NCBI GenBank assembly: GCA_000708835.1
Contig: DF237005.1
Coordinates: forward strand, 163,943-227,942
Direction of reading: 5' to 3'
DNA: 64,000 nucleotides
Source of the DNA: Klebsormidium nitens
Lineage: Eukaryota; Streptophyta; Klebsormidiophyceae; Klebsormidiales; Klebsormidiaceae
Shown: positions 22,730-33,300 of the stretch, piece by piece
Numbering within the stretch: position 1 is the first letter of the stretch
How the letters are laid out: each line of letters opens with the position of its first letter
Translations under genes and position numbers: made by a program
Notes under the pieces: generated by a model
Told to the model about the DNA's origin: nothing
Databases searched by the model: none
What the model saw: the letters and a program-made list of their open reading frames with translations, nothing else

Positions 22730-25700
22730 ATGGAAGGAAAGGCACTCTACCCTCTGTTTCATTGTCAGCCCCCGCGGAAGAAAGCAAAAGTCGAGAAAGA
22801 GAGACATTATACCACCACGAATAATGCAGACGACAAAGCCAAGGAGCGGCAGTCCGATCCAAAAAGCACAAGCAGCTTGGAATACACCGATGTCAGAAGC
22901 AGAGTGCAAACCACAGTTCCAGGTGTGTCAGCTCAGACTGTTGCTGATGCAGCTCAATCTGGTTTTGCACCTTCAGTATCCACCCCCGCAGGCGACAGAG
23001 ATCAGTTACAGCAACATGCTGACAGTAACCTGCCGTCAGAAGTCCTGCCAGGGTCTGTGGGAACAAGGAAAGCAAATGCTGCCCCTCTCACAGTTGCCAC
23101 AGGGGCCCTTGCCACGTTGATGGAAGCAGGGAGAACGCGGTTGTCGCGCCAACGATTTCAGTAAGTAGTCCTCATCACTACTTATTGACATTCTAATATC
23201 TGAGGAAAGTCTGATGGGGGTCCCACTGGAAACTCGTGGTCGAAGGGTTTAAAGAACAGGGCCAAAGTAGGTATAGTGTACTTGCATCGTTATGCTTAAT
23301 CAGATTTTTAAATCAAACCTTTTTCTATCGGTTCAGTCCCTATGAAGATATGTTACTGCGTACCTTTGGATTTCAAAGTCTAGGATTTCAAAGTCTAGAG
23401 AGGGTGACGTATCACCAATTCAACCACTCACAGAGCCGTCATTGATGAATCATTATCATCACAGGTTGACTCCTACTGACGTCATTGATGTATCATCATC
23501 ATCATCAGGAGGGGTTGAATCCTACTGAAATTGGTGTAGCAAGCAAGGACGAAGATGAAAAGTATGCAATGCTCTGGCCATCATGAACTTCTTTTGGATC
23601 TCATCAAACTGGTCATAACTTCGTACTTTCCCCTTTGCAGCCTTGACCTCCGTGAAGACGGCACCTACACATCAAGTTGGCAGAAGGAGACTCTGGCTTG
23701 CAAGGGAAACTCTGTCTGGAAAGCCGAGATAAAATTCAAAGATGGGTCAGGCAACAATGAGATCACCCTAACGGTGTCAACAGGGCAGCCAAGCTCCACA
23801 AAGGAACAGTCTCTCTGTTGGGAATGTCCACAGATGCTTAGCAACATCGACCAAGAGCGAAGGCCGAAGCTGTCCGCATCTGTAAGCAGACTTCAAGTGC
23901 TCCACGTCTCATTTATCAGTGTTCTCGACGGTTGAACAAGAATGATCGCTCTTCTCTTGATAGGCAGCTCGTTGGTTTCTTGCATTTCCATTTAAAGCGA
24001 GAATCACCTGTTGAAGTCCCCTCCTTAACGGCTTGCTCTTGTCCCTGATCGAGCTTGCTTCTCAAGACATTTGTTTGAATTACCGAGAAAAAGATGTCGT
24101 TTACAGGAGAGATCAGACAAGCAAGAAGCCTTTGGGTTCTTGCTCAGGAAATGTTTGGCCTGTCTTCTTGACTAACCCCAACAGCTTTCAAACTGGAATT
24201 GATATACGAACATTCCTCATTCCCACCTAGCGCTAAATTACTGCACCTGGTCGCGATATATGCCCATTTCCCTGATTATTGTGCATCCGATTGGTATTGA
24301 AAGCACCAATGAACCGCCAGTACAGGGCGGAGGTAGCTTGTCCAAAACCTTTGTCGAAAATTTTCAACCATAATTGGCGTTACATCTTTCCAGTTGCTCA
24401 AGAGCGCTGTCCAGAAGAATGTCCGATTGTGCCGGTCAAGCCCAGCAGTGAGGGCATCTTTGCACCTCATGAAGGTAAGTGTGATCAGAACCTTCATAGT
24501 CAACGTGTCTGTGCATATCTCTCAGATTGATCAGAGGTTACTCAGCTCTTCTGTTATCCTTCTCAGTTCATCCGAAGTCGAGTTCCAACTTGAATCTGGT
24601 TGTATTCCAATCACAAGGCACAATAGACATACACACGCGAGAAAGTTTATGAAGTTTGCGCATCTCTTGACAGGATGGTGTTGCTGAGCCGAAACACCTC
24701 TCTCTTTCGACCTTCTCTTCACAACCTTCCCTTGTGCTTCGAGCGAACTTCTGTTAAGAGTTCATTTGCTCGAACCCTGAACTCTTCAAACTTCTGCGAC
24801 CTTGTTGTTCAGGAGACCTATCCCGAAGCTCTAGCGAGTCTCAAATCTCCTTTCATGCAAGCTGTCCTTTCCAATTCTCCTTGTTTCGGCTCGCATATGC
24901 GGGTCAGAAGTAACTGTGCTCCACAATAACCGACTCGCGAACTTCTTGGGCAACATCCAACTCCTGAAGGGGATAACTCCTGACATTTTCACACGCTCGC
25001 TTCTGTTCCAAACTGCTCGGAATAAGACATGACGTCACTTGTTTGCAGGATAGCTGGTCAGAGTTCCTGCGGCGAGCCACAATCATTGCGTTAGAAGACG
25101 CCATTCTGCATCCGGACCTTCCGTTTCTTGTGTGGCTAACGGCTGCGGTTGCGAAGGTAGACTCTCATCTGCGCACTTGTTTCTTTTGCCGGAAGCTTTC
25201 TGTCAGTCGGGGGTTGACCTTTTTCCGGCTGAATTCGACGTCCGCATCATATGGATTGCTGAGGTCATCTCTTCCATAGCGGGCCGTCACTCCGCCAAAA
25301 CTTTTCGACGATCGGATGCCGTCAGCTGCCTTCCTTATTTCTTCTTCTTCGCATGACCTTTTCAATGCATTTTCTTGCAGGGGTACCAGCCTTCGAAGTT
25401 GCATGCAGCAGGTAAATTCAATGCACGCTTGTGCTGATTTGCTTTCACTTACTAGGACAAAGGGCTCCGTCGTGCTCTTTTCTCTATCAACCTTGCCCTC
25501 GTCCTTGTACGTGGACTCATGCGTGTATTTAAAAACATGGACATGCAAAGGGTACTCACTTGCGATGCAACGCGCTAGGGGTCGTTCCGAAAAAGATGTG
25601 CAGACCTTTCATTCAGCTTCTAACTTGCTCGTCTGATAATTTAACCTGGGTAACAAGTTCCTCTTACCTGCAGTCTGTCTTCGAATTGTGCACGAGATGG

Positions 25701-28700
25701 CTGCCGTGAAATGTCGCGATCCTCTCTCCGATGCTGACGAAGCAGGTATGCCGCCATCTGGATAGGCACACCTGCGTGTGTCAGGGTTTTCAAGGCGGCA
25801 AATTGCCTGATACGTTACCTCAGACGGCTCAATCCTCGGCTTGGATTCACGATACGAAGGGAGCGACTAACAATCACTGTTCACAAAGGTCGGAACTTTC
25901 GTGTCCAAAACAAGGCCAGCTCGGTATCTGCATTTGCAAGAAAGGAAAGGGAGTCGAAGTAGGTCACAGAGGGACACGGCTGATGGAATCTTTGTTCCGC
26001 TTTGCAGATACACACTGTCCTACCATGAGTGACATCTCTCAGCACGTGTCAGCTCAAGAGGCGACAGTTCTGAAGTACGAGATCCCTTCCTTCTACACAT
26101 TCGTCTCGGTTTCGGCCCCCCACTAAAGCAGTGCTCGCCAACATTTTGATGTCAATACCGATTGTGACGAGGCTGCCGATTGCTATCATTACGTCATGTT
26201 GAACGACTGGGTGATCAAATAATCCACGAGACCTCAGCTTCACAACTCTGTGCTCACGGCTCTTTACAAGAAGAACCGCGACCCTGGTCAATCTCTGCAT
26301 TACGAAACTTCTGTCAAGAATGGAATGAGCATTCCGACCGGAGCAGTCGCCGGCTGTTTGTTGCAGGGCGCTCCTTCTGCGCGCGAGCTGTGGGGGCATG
26401 GCGGGCGACGTGCGAATGCTCAGATGGTGAGCCTCTCAAAGCCTGTTATCCCGTGCCCATCTTGATCCTTGTTCGGACCTTTTTAACCCCTTTCCGTAGT
26501 CCAACGTGATGATTCCGAACGATTTTAATTAGAATAATTCTCCGACATTCCGACCAGAAAAGCGGATTCGTTTATGCTGATTCCGACAACATTCCGAATG
26601 CCATATGTTCCCACTAAGAAGGGAGTTTGAAGGCTGATTTTGGCCGTTTTGGCGCTTCCGAGGACCATCCCAGAGTTACTTAACCTTTCCGAATTGCCAC
26701 TTTTCGAATGGAAAATCTGATTTTCTGATCATCCGAATGCAAAGAATTATTTATTTATTCGGAATCATTACCTTGGACTACGGCCATCTCACCATTGAGA
26801 CTCTCAAGAAAGGTCTTTGTTTGGACCTTTTGAACCCCTTTATCCGTTTCAACATCGAATGTGAAGAAACCGGATCGTACACTGCGTGCGCAGAGCCGCT
26901 GTGGGCCGGGCAGTGAGAAAACAGCAGGAAAAGCCCTCCACTAACATTAATTGGACGCAACTTAGATGGTGCTTTTCGTTCACGTCACAGAACATCCTGG
27001 TTTTGGTCCGCTTCTCTCTGATCTGAATGCTCAGCTGTTCGAAACACGCATCCAGGTATCACTGACCGGCCTTGTCCGCGCGATCGGCCTTCCTGAGTCA
27101 GCGTCCGGCGTCCACGTCTAGATGAACCTGCAATATCTTTTAGATCATATCTGCTGCCAGCTAGGTCGAACTTTCACGCAGTAATTTCTAAAACGTCCGC
27201 TTACGTTTTCTCGCAGCTACGTGCGCGTCTGGCTCAAGCGCTTCTCCGGCGCTTCCCCTCCTCCGCCCCCCCTCGCCAACTTCTGCTCCGGGCCGGCTGA
27301 CGTCACCTCCCCCTCGTCTGATGTCAGCCTGGACTGGGGAAACTGGCTGCGCCGGTTGTACGCCCAGACACCGAGACCCCCGCAGGTGCTGGACACGTGT
27401 ACCAGTGGGGCGCTGCCAGCTGTCGTAGACGTGGCGGCCATGTCGCGCATCATGCTGTCGGACGTGCCGCCGAGCGCGGCTGACTGTGAGTCTCTGATCG
27501 TGGCAAGTTGCTGGGTTTGTTTCAATCGGAGCCCAACCTTTGCATCCCAGGCGGCAAGACGCGGAACTGGACTGGCAACGGTCTTTGGAGTGTGTGTGCC
27601 GCGAGTGTTTCATGAGTGCAAGCCCGTTTCTACACCCCAGCTGCTGTCCTTAGTTTCGTAATGGAGGGCTCCCTTGTGCTTTTGCGTCTATCGAAGACCA
27701 TCAACAAGGTCTTGCAAGATCTTGGCGGATGTACCAGACCCTGATTCCGAATGCCCATGGTAGAACAAGTCTTTCGTTGACTAAGTCATGATTAGTGGTT
27801 AGCTCACGATTCATTATAGGGACAAGACAGGTTACGCAACCCAACGAAGAAATTGTCTGTCGCTTGCTCTCTCTCTTCCTGTCTGCTCTGAAGCATTGTG
27901 CCCCTTGCATTCGTGTGGGCTACGATTGTACTTGTGTCTTGTGCAGACAATCTGTACCACTGCGATCACGGGTTTGTCCTCGTCACCTATCTGGGACTTT
28001 ACAAGACGCATGTGCACCCAGACTCAAACGGATGCTCTCTCTTTGCAGTCCATTGCTCGAACGTCATCGAAGACGTCCTGAAGGTAAGCTCGACTCGCCA
28101 ACACCGCTCGTCGATCCATCACATATGGAAGACCTCGTGTGGGATCGAACTAGGTGTCGGTCAAGCAGTATCTTCGTGCCTACCGACGGTCGCTCAGTAA
28201 GTTTTTCAGCTCAGGGGATGAGCTTTACTCCTCTGCCCCTAAGAGTAGAACGCTTCTTATTTGCGGGATGCTATTGTCAATCTCTCAGCGCATCAGAGGG
28301 ATCCTTAAGTGGCCGGACTAAGCACTGTCCATATCGCCCATTCTTACCGGATCCTTCATTTGCCAGATCTTGCTATTGCGCTCGATGGTTCTCTGAGACG
28401 CTTCTTTGAAACCAATCCCGATCGTGTCTGCAGGACACGCCTGCGGGACGCCAAGTGGAGGCCACGTGTCGCGAGGAGGCGGTGGACGCGAAGGCCGTCT
28501 TCCGGTCGGCCATGTGGCACTTTCGGAGCAGGTACTTGCCGTCCCAGACCTGGAAACCGTCCAGGCTATTGCGGAGCTCAAAACTGGCTGTTCGCATAGC
28601 GTGTTCTAGATTATGAAGTCAATTGTACCCGTGACGAAAATCCAACAAAGAGCACTTTCAGCGATTGTGGACTCGTCTTGGTGCGGTTTAAGGGAGTGCT

Positions 28701-29365
28701 ACGTTCCGGCGGAATGGGCCTCCTGTGGTTCTGAGCACCAAGTGACCGGAAAGCGCTTGAGGGTTCCAGTGGATCGAGTCCGATTTTGTGGGAGGTCTTA
28801 TATACAATTGTGCTCGGGAAAGAAGCCACCATCACTCTCCTTACGCTGTATCAGCAATCTTTGCTCCGCTTTGTGGTCGAAAATGCTCAAGGGCGGATAC
28901 TCTCTGGGAGCTTTACTTTTGCCGAAATGTCGTAAGGTCCACCGCTGACTCTCCGCTCGCTTGTGCAGCAAGAACTTGAAAAAGACGCTCGATGGGGAGA
29001 CAAGCACGGACGTAAGTCGACTGTCCTTAGCACTCGTGATACGGAGAGCGTCTGTCATGATGTGTGATCTGGCTCCTTGCAATGCATTTCGGCCGCACTA
29101 TGTTTGGCTACTACGGTCGCTCCTTACGAATCAATTGATTGCGCGCTTCATGAGACGCAAGGAAACAGAGATGCTGCTGCCTGCGAAATCCTGTTCAAGG
29201 GACCAGGTATAAGGAAAGCGATGTCGATGGGGTCTGATACGTCGTTGTTGCTTATTGCAGACCGAGGACGGCTCTCAAGCGGCCAGAATTTGGTCTGCGC
29301 TTTCAGCGGAAGCTCAAAAATATTCGTTAAACCTGATCAAGCGAAGATTTGGTGTGTGGACTTAG
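22730..29365 (+). CDS. Unrecognised multi-exon protein gene (about 546 residues)
   Basis: I do not recognise this family. Thirteen exons join with consistent phase: 22730-23160, 23641-23881, 24394-24474, 25049-25156, 25381-25411, 25674-25745, 26008-26074, 26367-26426, 27217-27485, 28049-28083, 28434-28531, 28969-29011, 29261-29365. The first ~140 residues are polar with a basic PRKKAKVEKER cluster resembling a nuclear localisation signal. From residue ~225 the protein is helical and well ordered: KSAVQKNVRLCRSSPAVRAS, RRATIIALEDAILHPDLPFL, VWLTAAVAKGYQPSKLHAAV, ALLLRASCGGMAGDVRMLRC, then LSDVPPSAADFHCSNVIEDV, AVFRSAMWHFRSSKNLKKTL and a C-terminal AARIWSALSAEAQKYSLNLI. Starting at GTG 22670 is possible but less likely. 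An alternative acceptor at 27947 would lengthen exon 10 by 34 codons. No membrane segment or signal peptide is seen. Clean splice sites and phase agreement across 12 introns make it a real gene. Confidence 0.7.
23369..23528. repeat. Two short tandem duplications in the first intron of the unrecognised gene
   Basis: GGATTTCAAAGTCTA is repeated back to back near 23369-23398. A second pair follows: the unit starting CGTCATTGATG and ending (A/G)CTCCTACTGA or AATCCTACTGA occurs at about 23438-23479 and 23480-23528, with an expanded ATC microsatellite in the second copy. Confidence 0.8.
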
Positions 29366-30306
29366 AGACACAACTTATCTTGACGGTCACGCACTTCGCA
29401 TATCGAAGCTATGCACAGCCTCTTCCGGCGGTTGCCTTGCTTGCAGCCGGCTGAAAGTCCGCTAGGCTCGGCACGCTCGCGACACATGATGAAAGTGCAA
29501 TTCCGGCAACGAAAGTTTTGCATTTTGTCAACGATGGACGGTGCGGATCAGCGATAAAATCCATCAGCCTGAGTGTAGCAACCAATTTTCGATCTCGAGA
29601 GGGCAGTTCGGTGGCAACTGGACTGTCAGTGTTTCGAGGCTCATGCATTGAAAGGAAGATTGGTGTCTTCTATTATGAAGGGTGATATGAAAGGCCGATA
29701 TGTAAAAGGTTGCGCAGCTAGGAGCCGGCGGCGGAGGCCATCATTCAGTGCTCGACGAGTTACTTTTAGGCGGCTGCCACGCTTTAGAAATTGAATAGCT
29801 GTTCAATGCACGGGACTGCATTTATAGAATAAGTGTGCCTTGCATGATGGAGGTTTATACGGATAAATCATCATACTTAATAGCAACGCATGCGTGGCAT
29901 TTGTTCACTAATTTGTATTATGGCCGGCTGCATGGAACCTAAGGCTCGAGCAGCCAACGTACCAAGAGGACATAGGGGTTATCACTTTCGGCCTAGTAGC
30001 ATGTAGCTCGGGCCGCCCATATTTGACTCCGACGCGAGCACATCTGCAGGACAGAGGCGTATGAAGTGACTGATCAGAAGGATCAATCATGCACGATTGC
30101 ATGTCTGCGCTGAACTTAGACCCATGGTCGAGCTAGCACTGGTCAAGCACTAAGAGCCTCAAGCCAATACGTTCAGCATATACGAGCAAGCGTACGAAAA
30201 TGCATGCCATGTTATTGGACACAATCGGACAGCACGAGGAGCTGTTGAGCTCCAAATGTATGGCGGCGACATTATTAGCAAGCTTCGATTCGCATGGCAC
30301 TGTCAA
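29366..30306. other. Convergent intergenic region
   Basis: The 3' ends of the unrecognised gene (+) and the NRAMP gene (-) point at each other here. No exon-like frame was found. The part from about 29780 is AT-richer and has several GCATG-containing words (29843, 29888, 29930, 30100, 30205), like other 3' intergenic blocks in the window. Confidence 0.5.
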
Positions 30307-33300
30307 TCAGTCGGGCCCGACTTGGTCCACCCCGCCATGTCTTCTCGTGTAATCCTCTCGATTCAAGGGCGCGACCTCTGAGCTCGCGGCCTCAGAGAGC
30401 AGCCCCTCGCGCGCCCTAGGACTTCCTAGCTGCATATGGGCTATGTCTTCCCGCGGCATTGGCCCAAACTGATCCCCCGTCAGATCATCGACCGACGACC
30501 TGGGCAGCAGAATATCGCCCCCCTGCTCGCTATCCGGATGCACGTACGTGATCTCGCTGTCCTTCCGAAGCGCGAGGTACAGCAAACAAACCTGTCGGGA
30601 CAGTTTGTGATTGTTAGCAGGCGTGCCAATTTTAAAATGACGGCAACTCTTGTGCACAACACAAGGCTACCAGCAAGGGATCCCCCTTACTGGCGCTTGC
30701 ACATTTTAGCATTTGTCTCCGATTTGAGACACGCACCCCCGGAACGTTGTCAGGCCGGAGTCTCTAGAGGGCTGTCAGAAGTTGTTTGACTTTGTTTGCA
30801 AGAATAGCCTGGACGTCGGCAAAAGGTCGTTACCATTGTTGCGAGAATTGCACAAAGCGAAGCGGAGAGCATCTCAGGCAGCAGAGGGGTATTTGACGGG
30901 GTTTGCATTGCCTCTAGCTCAGGAGCATCCACTTGATACCCTCACCCCGGACAACGCACACTGACAATCACTTTACCAAACAGATAACGAGCTGAAATAA
31001 CGTGCAATGAAGCACCAGCAATAACGCGCAATGACGTCCCAGCGAGAAGGTCGTGGTCCAAGCAACCGCAACCGACCAGAACCCCAAACATCATTCGGCC
31101 AAAGCGCAGCCTGTCGAATAAATCGAGTTAACTTGAGAATAATGCCACCAACCATCTTCGACCGAGACCCCATAATGCGAGATTCCGGATTCGTAGGGGA
31201 AGACTCACCAGGTACACAAACATTGACGCAAACATGACGATAGCGACAAGGACGACGAGTCCGGCCGGGAGATCGGACTCCCGCAGGTAATCGATGCCGA
31301 GGCTTCCTAGGAAGTAGCAGTTCACGCCGATGACGAAGAAGCCGATGAGCCAAGTCGCCAGCGTGATCTGCAAAGGAGTCCGTTTGCAGGGGTATTGAAA
31401 CGTTCCGGATTGTCGATCTTTCGATGTTGAGGTCGAACCCTTGCCAGTTTCAGTTTACGCAGGCGACAACAGCCACGTGGGCAGCCCCTTGCACAGAGAC
31501 TGATCCGCACTGACTCTCCTGGATTTTAACTTGCATCGCCACAAGTGCCGGGATGCAACGACTCACCACTCTTTGTAATGCAGAAGTACCACTTAAGTGA
31601 AAAGTAAAAGGCAGTCGGCTGCAGGGGATGCCAGAAAACATGCTCCACCAGCTCGCAAGCGGCCAGTGTCCCTGAGAATTTCTGGATTTCTGGATATGAG
31701 TATGACTTCAGATTCATGGAGCGACCGCGCTGAAGAATGCGACACCCAGGAAGCAAAACCAGCAAAACAGCGCTTGTAGATGCAACCGACGGGGTCGAGA
31801 CTCGAAGCAGACGTGTACAGCCGGGGTGGGTCAAAGATATTAAAAGAGAGGAGACATGCTTTCAGAATGTTGGATACACCACGTCGGAGTGCGGACTCAA
31901 CGAGGGCGTCGGAGGACCGGTCTTACCTCAAGCGACCAATTTGCCGCCCATCAGGGCCAGCGTGGTCGCCGGAGGCAAAATCCAAGACTCAGGACTTAGA
32001 TGCACGAGTGTACCTTGATCTCTGACGCCCTCTCTAAGAACGACGCATGAAAGATTGGTCGCTCACCACCCAATGATTTGTGAAGGGCCCCATTTTGACG
32101 GGGCTGCTGGTAAACTTGAGGAGGGGCAGCAGGGCGAACGGCAGCTCGAACGAGAGGATCATCTGCAACAACAGCTTTTAGGGATTTGAGTTCGGAAACT
32201 CTAGGATTTCGAGCTGTACGGTTGTAGGGCTTCGGAAGTTTCGGTTTATAATTAAAGCCCTTTGATATGCTTGATTCGAAAGAGGGGCTCTGGTAATAAC
32301 CATTCCTTGAGCCGAAAGCTTCTGCATGGATGGATCGGGTAAATGCAGCATCTTCCAAACAACCCGCGAGGTTTTAATGGACAGCTTGGCAAAGACTAGT
32401 CATCTGCTACCATTTGTGGTTAACTGAATCAGTCGTCTAGCAGGTTGCCCCGACGAAGCTGTCAACATCATCTCCGAAAGGCGTCAATACTTGCAGTCGT
32501 CGATACGCTGGCAGCTCTGCTTTAGGAGGGACGCATGCTGGTGCTCCGAAGCGGAGAGCACTGCAAAGCTCGACGTAGCAACAAAAAACAACTGCCCGCC
32601 GTCCGTATATTGCTGCCAGAAGGTGGGGCGAACCCGGTCAAAACCAACCGCCCAGATATCGCACTGATCATTTCGAATGATGAAAGACGTTCTGCAATCC
32701 AAACACGGCAAAGAGCGGCAACCGCCAAACGACTGGGCTGAGCTTGCGCATCTCCACGGAAACGCGCAGCTCCATCTGGAAGCGACTGCCCATCAATCGC
32801 ATAGAGTCAGCAGGACAGCACAAAGAGCCCTGCACTCAGAGCGACCCCGTGGACGGAGACAAGCGGCCGAACAATACTTGATCGGGTTCCTATGGAGAAT
32901 CTTAACATCCGGGAAAGGTGTGTTGAGCACGGAGGACCTTACCAATGAGAAATCTCCTTTAATCTCTGCTGAGAAGCTCACCGACCGGAAAGAATTTTCT
33001 AAGTTCGTACGGAGGACCTGACCGGCGGGAAATTTCGCTGAATTCGTACGAAAGATCTTACCGAGGAGATGATAATGAGATCGCCTGCGCCGCTGCTCCC
33101 GCCAATCATGGCGACCGCGAGGCTCGGTACGATAGCCACCGCCCGCGTAAGGAGGTTCCGGAGCCACGGCTTGAACCGAAGCTCCAAGAAGCCCTGCAGA
33201 AAACAAGGTTAGGGACAGGTTGCGGAAGTGAGAAGTTTGTGATTGTGGATTCAGGGACAAAAAGACTCAGTCTGGCGGGCACGATGGCCACCGCGCGCGC

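Noticed and set aside
28434-28616. Ending the unrecognised gene at the TGA at 28614
   Set aside because: A donor at 28532 followed by exons 28969-29011 and 29261-29365 keeps phase and gives a plausible helical C-terminus, so the longer model is preferred.
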